Source of the DNA: Bog-473 sp963828825
GTDB lineage: Bacteria; Actinomycetota; Acidimicrobiia; Acidimicrobiales; RAAP-2
Assembly: GCA_963828825.1 (NCBI GenBank)
Contig: CAWHGF010000004.1
Span: 682,001-746,000, forward strand
Length of the DNA: 64,000 nucleotides
Reading direction: 5' to 3'
Shown here: piece by piece, positions 55,486-64,000 of the stretch
How the letters are laid out: each line of letters opens with the position of its first letter
Position numbering within the stretch: position 1 is the stretch's first letter
The notes under the pieces: generated by a model
The model's database searches: none
The model's input: the letters and a program-made list of their open reading frames with translations, nothing else
What the model was told of the DNA's origin: nothing
Made by a program: the position numbers and the translations under genes

Positions 55486-56424
55486 GTGAGAGTTCTCGTC
55501 ACCAACGACGACGGGGTGAGCGCCCCGGGGCTGGCGGCACTCACGAGGACGCTGGTGGCCTGGGCCGGCGCAGCGGATGCAGCCGGCGGCGGCGGCAACC
55601 CGGCGCACGAGATCATCGTGATGGCGCCGAGCTCCAATTACAGCGGGGCGGGCGCCGCGGTCGGCTCGGTCACCGATCACACGAGCATCACCTATCAGCG
55701 TGCCTACGTGGAGGGTGCCGACGGTGTCGAGGCGTACGGCCTCGATGCCTCCCCCGCCCTGTCGGTCATCGCCGGTGCGCTCGGGGCGGTGGGGCCCAAG
55801 CCAGACCTGGTGCTCTCCGGGATCAACCACGGCGTCAACGTGGGGCGCTCGGTGCTCCACTCCGGCACGGTCGGCGCGGCGCTCACCGCCAGCCAATTGG
55901 GGATCAGCGCGCTCGCGGTCTCGCTGCGCGTCGGCGCCGAACCCGACCCCTGGGAGTCGGCCGCCGACCTCGCGGTGGCGCTCATCCCGATGCTGGTGGC
56001 CGCGCCGGTCCGCACGGTGCTCAATCTGAACGTGCCGCACCTTCCGCTGGCGGAGATCCGCGGACTGCGCTGGGCCCGGGTGAGCGGGGCCGGCCTGATC
56101 AAGTCGGCGCAGGGCGCCGGGAATTGGGAGGCACCCAACATCGAGGAGATCGAGGGGCCCGCAGCGGCCGAGGCGGCGCGCTCGGTCATGGAGGGCGAAC
56201 CCGACGAGAAGGGCGAGATCGTGCTGACCGTGGGCTCGCCCTTCCCGCATTCGGGCGATCTCGGGCTGACCGACTCCGGAGCCGAGGACGCCACCCTGGT
56301 GGCCCAGGGCTACGCCGCCCTGACCGCGCTCCGGGGACCACGAGCCGAGGACGACCAGGAGCTGCTGGCGCGTCTCGACGAGGGGCTCGGGCCGGCGCTC
56401 TCGGACTTCGACTTCACGGCCTGA
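55486..56424 (+). CDS. surE: SurE-type 5'/3'-nucleotidase
   Basis: 312 residues. The acid motif VLVTNDDGVSAPGL at the start, the SGINHGVNVG loop and the HSGTVGAA catalytic segment match SurE. A Gly-rich insert (residues 30-42) lies before strand 2, longer than in E. coli SurE. It dephosphorylates nucleoside monophosphates under stress. The GTG at 55486 is in the family position. Divergent from the epimerase gene by 132 bases. Confidence 0.9.
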   Translation: MRVLVTNDDGVSAPGLAALTRTLVAWAGAADAAGGGGNPAHEIIVMAPSSNYSGAGAAVGSVTDHTSITYQRAYVEGADGVEAYGLDASPALSVIAGALGAVGPKPDLVLSGINHGVNVGRSVLHSGTVGAALTASQLGISALAVSLRVGAEPDPWESAADLAVALIPMLVAAPVRTVLNLNVPHLPLAEIRGLRWARVSGAGLIKSAQGAGNWEAPNIEEIEGPAAAEAARSVMEGEPDEKGEIVLTVGSPFPHSGDLGLTDSGAEDATLVAQGYAALTALRGPRAEDDQELLARLDEGLGPALSDFDFTA

Positions 56425-56500
56425 CGGACGGCTCGTATCCCGGGTCGCCGCCCGCGACCTGCGCACTCCCTTCCGGCGGGCGCCGACCGTTCTGCCTCCA

Positions 56501-56791
56501 ATGATCAAGACTGCTCGAGAGGTCAGCCCCGGTGGTGCGGATCCCATCGGGGCGGCGGCCGCCTTGTCCGACGAGGAGATCGCCGGACGCCTCGATGGGC
56601 TCTTCCGCCAGAAGGCGGCCGTGGAGGGCTCCATCGTGGTGTTGCCGGGCGACCTCGCCCGGCGCCAGGCCTACCGGAGCGAGGGCGCCACGTCGACGAC
56701 CAACGTCACCTTCACCAATGTCCACCACGTCGTGCCCTGGAGACCCGGCGGACGCACGATCGGGCTGGCTGCTCGTCGATTTCGTTCGTAG
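56501..56791 (+). pseudogene. DUF222/HNH (13E12-type) relic with internal deletion
   Basis: Residues 20-60 (ALSDEEIAGRLDGLFRQKAA, then VEGSIVVLPGDLARRQAYRS) match the N-terminus of DUF222 proteins. Directly after a short link, VHHVVPWRPGGRT matches the HNH motif that normally lies about 300 residues later, and the frame then ends early. So the middle of the gene and the end of the HNH domain are missing. DUF222-HNH genes are multi-copy and mobile-like in actinobacteria. This copy is a deletion relic, whose stop abuts the ArfB gene's end. Confidence 0.55.
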
Positions 56792-57211
56792 TTAGTCATC
56801 CTCACCGGGCGGACGCCGGCGCTTCTTGATCTCTGAACGCCGCCGCTTGGCGTCGACCCGGCGGACCTGCGACCTCTTCGTCGGCCGGGTCGGCGCCCGT
56901 GTCGGCTGGACGCGGAGGCCGGCGTCCAGCTTGGTCGCCAGGCGCTGGAGTGCCAGCTCGCGGTTGCGCGCCTGTGACCGCGAGTCGGAGGCGCTCGCCC
57001 GCACGACCGGGCCCACCCGCTCCAGGAGCCGGGCCCGCTGGCGCGGGCCGAGTGTCTGGGAGGCGGCGACGTCGAACTGCACCTCGACCCGACTGAGGGT
57101 GCGGTTGGCGTGCTGCCCCCCGGGTCCGCCTGACGTCGTGGCCCGCCAGGAGATCTCCGAGAGGGGCAGATCGAGCCCTCGGTGCACGTGCAGCATTTCG
57201 TCACCGGCCAC
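56792..57211 (-). CDS. arfB: ArfB-type peptidyl-tRNA hydrolase (GGQ protein)
   Basis: 139 residues. The release-factor catalytic motif SGGPGGQHANRTLSRVEV is complete, and the C-terminus is a basic tail (RPTKRSQVRRVDAKRRRSEI) that inserts in the empty mRNA channel of stalled ribosomes. Both are the ArfB (YaeJ) hallmarks; full release factors are twice as long. Start GTG at 57211 or ATG at 57196. It rescues stalled ribosomes. Divergent from the aldo/keto reductase by about 35 bases. Confidence 0.9.
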   Translation of the reverse strand: MAGDEMLHVHRGLDLPLSEISWRATTSGGPGGQHANRTLSRVEVQFDVAASQTLGPRQRARLLERVGPVVRASASDSRSQARNRELALQRLATKLDAGLRVQPTRAPTRPTKRSQVRRVDAKRRRSEIKKRRRPPGEDD

Positions 57212-57249
57212 CCGACGAGCGTACGAGGGGCCGGGTACGCTCCGTGGCC

Positions 57250-58248
57250 ATGGACTACCGACACCTCGGACGCTCGGGCATGCTCGTCTCCGCCCTCTCC
57301 TACGGGAACTGGATCACCCACGGCAGCCAGATTGAGGAGGACGCGGCAGCGGCGTGCGTGAAGGCGGCACTCGAGGCCGGCATCACGACCTTCGACACGG
57401 CCGACGTGTACGCCATCGGCGCCGCCGAATCCGTGCTGGGCCGGGCGCTCAAGCACGTGCGGCGCGAGTCGATCGAGATCTTCACCAAGGTCTATTGGCC
57501 GACCGGGCCCAACCCCAACGACCGCGGCCTGTCGCGCAAGCACATCATTGAGTCGCTCCACTCGTCGCTCGTGCGGCTGCAGACCGACCACGTCGATCTG
57601 CTGCAGGCACACCGCTACGACTACGAGGCCCCGCTGGAGGAGACCCTGCGGGCCTTCGACGACTTGGTGCGTCAGGGCAAGGTCCACTACATCGGCGTCT
57701 CGGAGTGGACGGCTGACCAGATTCAGGATGCGCTCCGCCTGGCCGACGAAATGGGCTTCGACCGCATCGTCTCCAACCAGCCCCAGTACTCCCTCATCTG
57801 GCGGGTGATCGAGGCCGAGGTGGTCCCGCTCTGCCTGAAGGAAGGCGTCGGCCAGATCGTCTGGTCCCCCCTGGCCCAGGGCATCCTCACCGGCAAGTAC
57901 CTCCCGGGTACCTCCGGTCCGCCGGCGGGCTCGCGGGCCACCGGTCCCGAGGGTGGCGAGATGAGCTGGCTGCTCCGCGACGAGGTGCTCGAGCCGGTCC
58001 AGGCTTACGCGGCGCTGTGCCGCGAGGCGGGGTACACCCCCGCGTCGGTGGCATTGGCGTGGGTGCTCCGCAACGAGAACGTGAGCAGCGCCATCGTCGG
58101 CGCCAGTCGGCCCGAGCAGATCGCCGAGAACGTCAAGGCGCTCGACGTCGTGCTCGAACCCGATTTCGTCGAGGCGATCGAGAAGCTGCTGGCACCCACG
58201 ACGCTGTTCGACCCCGGCTTCACCCTGAGCCCGGACACCCGGCCCTGA
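57250..58248 (+). CDS. Aldo/keto reductase
   Basis: 332 residues, TIM-barrel, close to the voltage-gated potassium-channel beta-subunit group. The catalytic residues lie in FDTADVYAIGAAE (Asp, Tyr), FTKVYWP (Lys) and QAHRYDYEAPLEETL (His). The end GASRPEQIAENVKALD binds NADP. Start ATG at 57250, or GTG six bases earlier. Substrate unknown. Confidence 0.9.
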   Translation: MDYRHLGRSGMLVSALSYGNWITHGSQIEEDAAAACVKAALEAGITTFDTADVYAIGAAESVLGRALKHVRRESIEIFTKVYWPTGPNPNDRGLSRKHIIESLHSSLVRLQTDHVDLLQAHRYDYEAPLEETLRAFDDLVRQGKVHYIGVSEWTADQIQDALRLADEMGFDRIVSNQPQYSLIWRVIEAEVVPLCLKEGVGQIVWSPLAQGILTGKYLPGTSGPPAGSRATGPEGGEMSWLLRDEVLEPVQAYAALCREAGYTPASVALAWVLRNENVSSAIVGASRPEQIAENVKALDVVLEPDFVEAIEKLLAPTTLFDPGFTLSPDTRP

Positions 58249-58263
58249 CGCGGGTCGGGCGGT

Positions 58264-58731
58264 TCAGTCCGGCGGACCGAAGCGAGAGGTGAACGAGCGC
58301 ACCTGCAGCGTGGTGTGGGTGCGGTGCTCCTCGAAGACCCGGATATAGCCGGTGTGTGCGATGCGCCAGCCGTCGTCCGTCAACCGGTAGCGGTCGGCGT
58401 AGAAGGCGGTCCCGGCGATCTCGAGGTCGGCGGCCGGCACGATCACACGGTCCTGCAGGTACCAGGTGCCTTCGGCCGTGGTCGCCGAGGTGAAGGTGAT
58501 CTCCGGATGATGGCCGTGGTGCTGGGTCACCATGCCGGTGTCACCGAGGACCGACCCGAGCCAGGTGACGATGGCGGTCCGGCCCTCCAACACGGTTCTG
58601 CCGTCCTCGTAGGACGCGGTGACGTCCTCAGTCAACAGCGCGCCGAGCTCGTCGAACTGCTTGAGGTCGAGTGTCCGGAAGTAGGCGTACTTCAGGCGGC
58701 GTATGGCTTCGAGCTCGGCCGCGGTATCCAC
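58264..58731 (-). CDS. SnoaL-like protein
   Basis: 155 residues of the NTF2-like fold. The N-terminal helix ELEAIRRLKYAYFRTLD, the segment VTQHHGHHPEITF with three His, and the C-terminal strand YADRYRLTDDGWRIAHTGY are family features. The GTG at 58731 follows AAAGGAGT. Function unknown; such proteins include isomerases, dehydratases and dioxygenase beta subunits. Divergent from the Nudix gene. Confidence 0.8.
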   Translation of the reverse strand: MDTAAELEAIRRLKYAYFRTLDLKQFDELGALLTEDVTASYEDGRTVLEGRTAIVTWLGSVLGDTGMVTQHHGHHPEITFTSATTAEGTWYLQDRVIVPAADLEIAGTAFYADRYRLTDDGWRIAHTGYIRVFEEHRTHTTLQVRSFTSRFGPPD

Positions 58732-58827
58732 GGATGCACTCCTTTCGGTCCGGCCCGTGCGGGCCGCGGCCAGGGTACTTTGCATCGGAGTTGGCGGGCT
58801 GACCGCTTCGAGAGCAGCATCTCGGGG

Positions 58828-59250
58828 GTGCACCCGGACCGCAAGCGCCAGCGCATCGCCGTCTATGGAGTCTGCCGGGACGCTGAGGGGCGCCTTCTGC
58901 TGGCGCGGGCCTCGCCGTCCATCACCCTGCAGGGCCGCTGGTTCCTGCCGGGTGGCGGCGTGGAGCACGGAGAGGACCCGACCGAGTCACTCGCCCGGGA
59001 GATCGAGGAGGAATCAGGCCTGACCGTGTCCGCCGGGCCGTTGCTCGACGTCCTCTCGGACGTGCGGACGATCCCGGACGGCACGAACCTGCACACCGTG
59101 CGCCTCATCTACCGCGTCGACTCCTGGACGGGGACGCTCAGGCCCGAGACCGACGGCACGACGGACGCCGTCGGATGGTTCACCCTCGAGGAGGTGCGCA
59201 CCCTGCCGCTGGCGCACTATGTCCAGACCGTCGTGGACCGGCTGCTGTGA
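58828..59250 (+). CDS. Nudix hydrolase
   Basis: 140 residues. The Nudix box is complete: GGGVEHGEDPTESLAREIEE followed by ESGL. It hydrolyses a nucleoside diphosphate linked to another moiety. Start GTG at 58828. It overlaps the NADH dehydrogenase start (GTG at 59247 within its TGA), so translation of the two is coupled, suggesting that the substrate may be a dinucleotide related to NADH turnover (inference). Confidence 0.9.
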   Translation: MHPDRKRQRIAVYGVCRDAEGRLLLARASPSITLQGRWFLPGGGVEHGEDPTESLAREIEEESGLTVSAGPLLDVLSDVRTIPDGTNLHTVRLIYRVDSWTGTLRPETDGTTDAVGWFTLEEVRTLPLAHYVQTVVDRLL

Positions 59251-60569
59251 GCGGGTCCGCCGCCGCCGACGGGCGGCACCATGTCGTCATCATCGGCTGC
59301 GGCTTCGGCGGGCTCTTCGCCGCCCGCGCCCTCAAGCGGGCGCCCGTGCGGATCACCCTCATCGACCGGACCAACCACCATCTCTTCCAGCCCCTGCTCT
59401 ACCAGGTGGCCACGGGGATCCTCTCGGAGGGCCAGATCGCGCCCGCCATCCGCGACGTCCTGCGGAACTACCCGTCCCTGCGCGTGATCCTCGGTGAAGT
59501 GGAGCATGTCGACATCGAGGCCCGCCAGGTCCACGCCGACGAATTCGGCAAGCCGCTCACCATCGGCTACGACAGCCTCATCGTCGCCGGCGGGGCGGCG
59601 AGCTCCTACTTCGGTCACGACGAATTCAGTGCCAACTCGTGCGGCATGAAGAGCCTCGACGACGCCCTGGCGCTGCGGGGACAGATCTTCGGCTCCTTCG
59701 AGCTGGCCGAGGCCGAGAAGGACCCCGAGAAGCGCCGGCGGCTCATGACGTTCGTCGTCGTCGGAGGCGGCCCGACCGGCGTGGAGATGGCGGGCCAGCT
59801 GCGCGAGCTCTCGCGGCGGGCGCTCCGGCGCAACTACCGCATGATCGACCCCGTCGACACCCGGGTCGTCCTGGTGGAGGGCCTCGACCGGCTCATCGGG
59901 TCGATGGGTCCGTACCTGTCTCGCCTGACAGCGCGCGATCTCACCCGAATGGGCGTGGAGATCCACCTCGGGGCCAAGGTCACCAACATGGACGAGGACG
60001 GGGTCGAGATCACCAAGCAGGATGGCAGCACCGAGCGGATCCCCGCCGCCACCAAGGTGTGGGCCGCCGGCACCCGCGCCGCCGGCCTCGGGATCACCGT
60101 CGCCGAGGCCGCCGGCGCGCAGACCGACAAGGCCGGCCGGGTCATGGTCAACCCCGACTGCTCGCTCCCCTCCCATCCCGAGGTGTTCGTCGTGGGCGAC
60201 CTCATGGCGCACCGTGACGAGCTGCCGGGCGTGGCCGAGGTGGCGATGCAATCGGGGGCGCACGCGGCCCGCTCCATCGTGCGGCGTCTGGAGGGCAAGC
60301 CCACCAAGCCCTTCCATTACCGGGACCTCGGCACGCTGGCCGTGATCTCACGCTTCCGGGCCGTGGCCGAAATCGGCCCGCTGCGCGTGGGCGGCATCGT
60401 GGGATGGTTGCTGTGGCTCGTCGTGCACATCACCTTCCTGACCGGTTTCAAGAACCGGTTCGGCGCGTTGGCCCGCTGGGTCGTCAGCTTCGTCGGGCGG
60501 GGGCGCTACGAGCGGGCGCTCACCGGCCGCTGGGTGGCCCGGGCCAAGGGGACCACCGGATCTGCCTAA
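59247..60569 (+). CDS. Type II NADH dehydrogenase (NDH-2 family)
   Basis: 440 residues. FAD motif VVIIGCGFGGLFAARAL near the start, NAD motif VVVGGGPTGVEMAGQL, and a C-terminal FAD segment VFVVGDLMAH. A C-terminal hydrophobic amphipathic region (GIVGWLLWLVVHITFLTGF) fixes it to the membrane. It passes electrons from NADH to quinone without pumping protons. The start overlaps the Nudix stop, so the two are coupled. Confidence 0.9.
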   Translation: MSGSAAADGRHHVVIIGCGFGGLFAARALKRAPVRITLIDRTNHHLFQPLLYQVATGILSEGQIAPAIRDVLRNYPSLRVILGEVEHVDIEARQVHADEFGKPLTIGYDSLIVAGGAASSYFGHDEFSANSCGMKSLDDALALRGQIFGSFELAEAEKDPEKRRRLMTFVVVGGGPTGVEMAGQLRELSRRALRRNYRMIDPVDTRVVLVEGLDRLIGSMGPYLSRLTARDLTRMGVEIHLGAKVTNMDEDGVEITKQDGSTERIPAATKVWAAGTRAAGLGITVAEAAGAQTDKAGRVMVNPDCSLPSHPEVFVVGDLMAHRDELPGVAEVAMQSGAHAARSIVRRLEGKPTKPFHYRDLGTLAVISRFRAVAEIGPLRVGGIVGWLLWLVVHITFLTGFKNRFGALARWVVSFVGRGRYERALTGRWVARAKGTTGSA

Positions 60570-60609
60570 GGTTCGGGCCGGAACAGACGACGAAACGGGG
60601 GATCGACCC

Positions 60610-61860
60610 ATGCCCATCAACGTCACGCCCATTGAAGGGCTCAGTGACCACATCAACGACGTCCGTCTCCGTACGGCCCGGATCGTCAACGAGCGGATCC
60701 TTCCCAACGAGTCCCAGCTGTGGCAGGCCCGGGGCGCCAGCTCCAGCGACGAACAGCGCGCCCAGGCCAAGGCGCTGCGGCAGCAGATCCAGGACGAGGT
60801 GAAGAGCGAGGGGCTCTGGGCGCCCCACCTCCCGCCTGAGTACGGCGGGATGGGCCTCGACTTCATGGCGCACGCCTACATGAACGAGATCCTCGCCTAC
60901 GCCGTCGGTGCGGCGTCGCTGTTCGGCGTGGTGGCGCCGAACTCGGGCAACCAGACGATCCTGGTCAAGTACGGGACGGAGGAGCAGAAGCAGAAGTGGC
61001 TCCTGCCGCTCATCGAGGGGACCATGCAGTCGGGCTTCTCCATGACCGAACCCGAGAACGCCGGCTCGGACCCGCGCTCCATTCAGACCACCGCCATCCG
61101 CGAGGGTGACGAGTGGGTGATCAACGGGCACAAGTGGTTCACCTCCAACGGGCTGGCGGCGGACTTCTTCATCGTGATGTGCCGGGCCAAGGAGTCCAAG
61201 GACGACGAGGGGCCGGGGCGGATGGTCCAGATCATCGTGCCGACCTCGAACCCCGGCGTCATCATCGAGCGCGGGATCGGGATCTGGGGCAGCGCCAAGT
61301 CGGACCACTGCGAGGTGCGCTACGACCAGGTCCGTGTGCCCCAGGAGAACCTGCTGGGCCAGGTCGGGGACGGGCACCGGGCGGCGCAGGACCGGCTGGG
61401 TGCCGGCCGGATCTTCCACTGCATGAATTCGGTGGGCCAGATGTGGCGCGCCTTCGACCTCATGGTCGAGCGCCTGCTCACGCGCGAGGTGCACGGGGGG
61501 CTCCTCAAGGACAAGCAATTCATGCAGGGCTTCGTGGCCGACAGCTACATGGACCTGCAGGCGGCGCGGCTGATGACGATCCACGCCGCCGAGAAGGTGG
61601 ACAAGGGTGACCCCCAGGCACGCACCGAGATCAGCGCCATCAAGGTCTTCGTGCCGGCGGCCTACAGCCGGGTCGTCGACCGGGCCATCCAGGTCTGGGG
61701 GGCGGCGGGGGTGACCAGTGACCTCCCGCTGGCCCAGATGTACCTCGGCGCCCGCACGCTGCGCCTGGCCGATGGTCCCGACGAGGTCCACCGCATCCTC
61801 ATCGCCAAGAACGTGCTGCACCACTACGAGAAGGGCGAGAGCTGGGACTTCGCCGGCTGA
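60610..61860 (+). CDS. Acyl-CoA dehydrogenase family protein
   Basis: 416 residues. The FAD/acyl-CoA motifs are present: FSMTEPENAGSDPRSIQTTA and the end segment LPLAQMYLGARTLRLADGPDEVH. A Met-free N-terminal helix bundle and the QVWGAAGVTSD segment fit the family; the catalytic Glu of medium-chain enzymes is not evident, so it may be of the ACAD10/11-type group or use a different base. Start ATG at 60610 after GGGGGAT. Probably fatty acid or steroid side-chain oxidation. Confidence 0.85.
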   Translation: MPINVTPIEGLSDHINDVRLRTARIVNERILPNESQLWQARGASSSDEQRAQAKALRQQIQDEVKSEGLWAPHLPPEYGGMGLDFMAHAYMNEILAYAVGAASLFGVVAPNSGNQTILVKYGTEEQKQKWLLPLIEGTMQSGFSMTEPENAGSDPRSIQTTAIREGDEWVINGHKWFTSNGLAADFFIVMCRAKESKDDEGPGRMVQIIVPTSNPGVIIERGIGIWGSAKSDHCEVRYDQVRVPQENLLGQVGDGHRAAQDRLGAGRIFHCMNSVGQMWRAFDLMVERLLTREVHGGLLKDKQFMQGFVADSYMDLQAARLMTIHAAEKVDKGDPQARTEISAIKVFVPAAYSRVVDRAIQVWGAAGVTSDLPLAQMYLGARTLRLADGPDEVHRILIAKNVLHHYEKGESWDFAG

Positions 61861-61908
61861 CGACGGGGCGAGCCGGGAGGCGGGCCCGGCGGCCTCTCTG
61901 TGTGCTCC

Positions 61909-62796
61909 TCAGCCGCTGCCCGGAGGAGGCGATGTCGCGGGGCTCGGCCCGCGGTCCATGGTGGCGGGCGTGGTCCGGGCCAGCACCGCCGCCGCCGCGC
62001 ACATGACCGCGAAGGCGACGACGCCGACGGCGAGCCGGAAGGCGTTCTCGGTGAAGACCTCGGCGAAGACCCAGACGCTGAGCACGATGCTCACGATCGG
62101 GTCGACGATCACGATGAACGGTTGCGAGATGCTGAGCGGGCCGACGTGCAGCGCGGCCTGGTCGAGGAGCTCGGCCGCGATGCTGACCACGATCAGCGCG
62201 TAGACCGGCCAGTGGGTGAACATCCCCACCGGCCCGAACTGGGTGAGCGTGTCCGTCATCGCCTTGATGAAGGTGGCCACCAGCGCCCACAGGATGGCGG
62301 TCGCCGCGCCGAGCGCCGCCGCCCGGCGCACCGGCGAACCGCTCCGTCCCACGAGAGCCAGGATCGCGGCCGCCCCACCGGTGGCGACGGTGGCACCGAT
62401 CCAGGCGGAGCTGGTCGGCTGGGCGTGGCCTCCGGTGGGCTCGGACACCGCCACGAAGAGCGCCAGCGACCCGCAGGTGACGGCGGCGGCCCACCAGGTA
62501 ACGTCCCGGATCTGCTGGTGGACCCACAGGCGGCGCAGCACGAGGGCGAAGACCAGCTCCGTCACCAGGAGGGGCTGGACCACCGACATCTGCCCGTTGT
62601 GCAGGGCGAGGGCCTGGAAGACGAAGGACCCGCCCAGGGCCAGCCAGCCGAACAGCCACAACGGGTTCGACACCAGGTAGCGGACGAAGCGCCATCCCTT
62701 GGAGTGGCCCGGGTCGCTGATGCTGGCGATGTGCTGGGTGATGAGGTTCAGCGCGTTGGAGAACGCCGCGCCCAACGCGAACAGGATCGTCACCAC
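61909..62796 (-). CDS. DMT-superfamily multi-helix transporter
   Basis: 295 residues with nine to ten hydrophobic segments and a helix-pair repeat typical of DMT/EamA or NIPA-like proteins (SVVQPLLVTELVFALVLRRL near the first repeat end; PFIVIVDPIVSIVLSVWVF near the second). No substrate signature. The start is a GTG at 62796. It follows the methyltransferase gene by 16 bases, so the two are co-transcribed. Confidence 0.8.
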   Translation of the reverse strand: MVTILFALGAAFSNALNLITQHIASISDPGHSKGWRFVRYLVSNPLWLFGWLALGGSFVFQALALHNGQMSVVQPLLVTELVFALVLRRLWVHQQIRDVTWWAAAVTCGSLALFVAVSEPTGGHAQPTSSAWIGATVATGGAAAILALVGRSGSPVRRAAALGAATAILWALVATFIKAMTDTLTQFGPVGMFTHWPVYALIVVSIAAELLDQAALHVGPLSISQPFIVIVDPIVSIVLSVWVFAEVFTENAFRLAVGVVAFAVMCAAAAVLARTTPATMDRGPSPATSPPPGSG

Positions 62797-62812
62797 GGGC
62801 GAGCCGCGGCAA

Positions 62813-63376
62813 TCAGGTGAGTCGAGCCGTGCACACCCACCCGAGGTCGTACGTGCGCACCAGCACCGAGCCGAAGCCGACTGCGGTCAGGCGGGGCTCC
62901 AGCTCCTCGGGATCGATCGGGTTGAAGGTGTCGTTCTCGTGGAAGAGCGCACTGCCCTCGCTGTAGACCCCGTCGGCCGCCACGAGCGCGCTCCCGGGGA
63001 CCAGAACCCGGGCCAACTCGGCGAACACCCGGTCCTGCGCTGCGGTGGGCGCGATGTGATGGAGCATGTGGAAGGAGGCGGCACCGGTGAAGCGCCCCGG
63101 CGCGAAGTCGAGCGCCGTGGCGTCGCCCACGACCACCTCCACGTTGCCGCCGGCCAGCCGCGCCGCCAGGCTCGCCGCCAGCCCCTCGTCCAGTTCCACC
63201 GCGGTGAGATGCGTCGTCTTGGTGCGCAGGATGTCGGTCGTGAACCCGGGTCCGGGGCCGATCTCGATCGCGTCGTCGCCCAGCTCGACGTTGTGCAGCG
63301 CGACGGGGAGGATCGTCTCGTGCACGAGGTTCCGCCAGTCCTCGCTGGCGCAGTACTCCATGTGGGCCGGGTTCAT
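62813..63376 (-). CDS. Class I SAM-dependent methyltransferase
   Basis: 187 residues. Motif I AIEIGPGPGFTTDIL, an acidic TAVELDEGLAASLAA, and the motif DATALDFAPGRFTGAASFH define the SAM fold; the usual GxGxG is GPGPG. Start ATG at 63376, ten bases after the amidohydrolase stop, so all three minus-strand genes here form an operon. Substrate unknown. Confidence 0.85.
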   Translation of the reverse strand: MNPAHMEYCASEDWRNLVHETILPVALHNVELGDDAIEIGPGPGFTTDILRTKTTHLTAVELDEGLAASLAARLAGGNVEVVVGDATALDFAPGRFTGAASFHMLHHIAPTAAQDRVFAELARVLVPGSALVAADGVYSEGSALFHENDTFNPIDPEELEPRLTAVGFGSVLVRTYDLGWVCTARLT

Positions 63377-63386
63377 GCGGCGAGGC

Positions 63387-64000
63387 TCAGCCCGGTGCCT
63401 GAACCTGGTACTCGTCCTTCCACCAGCGCGCCGTGCGCACCTCCTCGGGGTCGGTCCGCAGTTCGGGGTCCTGCCCGAGGTCGGCGGGTGTGGGGCCGAT
63501 GCGATCGGCCACCGGGCGCAGCGCGTCGAGGTCGAAGTCGTAACAGTGGGCGGCCGTCTCGCCCAGCAGCTTCCGGGCGTCCTCCACCGGAATGCCACCG
63601 AAGTCGCCGCGCAGGCGTTCCTGGGTGTGGGGCCAGGTGCCCTCCGGGTGCGGGTAGTCCGTCCCCCACATGACGACGTCGCAGCCAAGGACGTGGCGAC
63701 GCCGGATCTCCTCCCGCGACATGGTGGACGCGCCGATGAAGATGTTCTCCCCGAAGTAGTCCGAGGGCAGCTTGGAGATCTTGCCCTTGAGGAGCGCGGC
63801 CATCTTCTTGGTGGTGTGGCCTCCGCCCATGTACTGGTCCCACTTCCACATCATGTCGGCCGCCCAGTAGGCGGCGGCCTCGGTCACGACGTACTTCAGG
63901 CGCGGGAACCGTTCGAATGCGCCGGAGAACAGCAGGTGCCACATCGGCCGGGCGGCCCACCACACCACCTCGGCGAGGTAGATCCCGATGTTGTCGTTGT
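63387..64000 (-). CDS. Amidohydrolase_2-family protein, cut by the window edge
   Basis: Only the C-terminal about 204 residues are in the window; the frame is open through base 64000 (NIGIYLAEVVWW). The metal-site Asp is in MWGTDYPHPEGTWP, and the barrel strand LKYVVTEAAAYW precedes it. Such TIM-barrel enzymes act as decarboxylases or hydrolases of aromatic or cyclic acids. It is the first known gene of a minus-strand set with the methyltransferase and DMT transporter. Confidence 0.85.
   Translation of the reverse strand, partial: NDNIGIYLAEVVWWAARPMWHLLFSGAFERFPRLKYVVTEAAAYWAADMMWKWDQYMGGGHTTKKMAALLKGKISKLPSDYFGENIFIGASTMSREEIRRRHVLGCDVVMWGTDYPHPEGTWPHTQERLRGDFGGIPVEDARKLLGETAAHCYDFDLDALRPVADRIGPTPADLGQDPELRTDPEEVRTARWWKDEYQVQAPG

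Noticed and set aside
54409..56634. Extension of the aldose epimerase to 741 codons
   Set aside because: The 427 extra codons are antisense to SurE; the family N-terminus begins at the ATG at 55353.
59217..61824. Minus-strand frames opposite NDH-2 and acyl-CoA dehydrogenase
   Set aside because: His/Asp/Gly/Arg-rich antisense translation without motifs.
1..64000. CRISPR array, transposase, prophage or rRNA genes
   Set aside because: No regularly spaced repeats, no DDE or recombinase motifs, no structural phage genes and no rRNA-like sequence were seen.

Overview
The window is high-GC DNA with GTG starts, stop/start overlaps of the TGA/GTG type, a LigD-type end-joining ligase and polymerase, an MpaB/DUF2236 oxygenase, a type II NADH dehydrogenase and many oxidoreductases. 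This points to an Actinomycetota chromosome. An Acidimicrobiia-like soil or freshwater lineage fits the mix but cannot be proven from the window. There is no rRNA, intact tRNA, transposase, prophage or CRISPR array.

Bases 1-30,000 are an eroded accessory region. It holds a frameshifted MFS transporter, an acyltransferase-3/SGNH gene broken at least four times, a tRNA 3'-half remnant, two broken genes near 6 kb, an isochorismatase with a nonsense codon and a lost catalytic Cys, a thioesterase with a stop at codon 7, a frameshifted SnoaL protein, an alpha/beta-hydrolase remnant, a frameshifted ArsR and a frameshifted HAD phosphatase. Intact genes lie between them: a TrxR-like flavoprotein coupled to a LUD protein, a NAD-dependent epimerase, two MarR regulators with clear palindromic operators, a GGDEF-EAL protein, an FAD monooxygenase, an MFS exporter, a secreted pepsin-like protease, several methyltransferases, a universal stress protein, and a PRC/MgtE-N/CBS protein followed by an NRAMP-type transporter.

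Bases 30,000-42,000 hold a cellulose-synthase-like glycosyltransferase with a PilZ domain, a sulfotransferase, a BrkB membrane protein, the split LigD pair (phosphoesterase-ligase, then polymerase), an isocitrate/isopropylmalate dehydrogenase-family gene behind a cyclopropane-fatty-acid synthase, a TIG-domain surface protein, a phosphoribosyltransferase and a small conserved protein.

Bases 42,400-47,000 are a sugar-uptake unit: ROK kinase, operator-like palindrome, binding protein, stable intercistronic hairpin, ATPase and permease. Imported sugar would be phosphorylated by the ROK kinase, and an aldose 1-epimerase lies at 54.4 kb. A secreted beta-propeller protein and a sulfatase follow.

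Bases 48,600-64,000 are mostly intact metabolic genes in short operons: DinB and ketopantoate-reductase-like, MpaB, SDR (frameshifted) with aldose epimerase, SurE, ArfB, aldo/keto reductase, Nudix with NDH-2, acyl-CoA dehydrogenase, and a minus-strand amidohydrolase, methyltransferase and DMT transporter set that runs off the right edge. A DUF222/HNH relic with an internal deletion lies at 56.5 kb.
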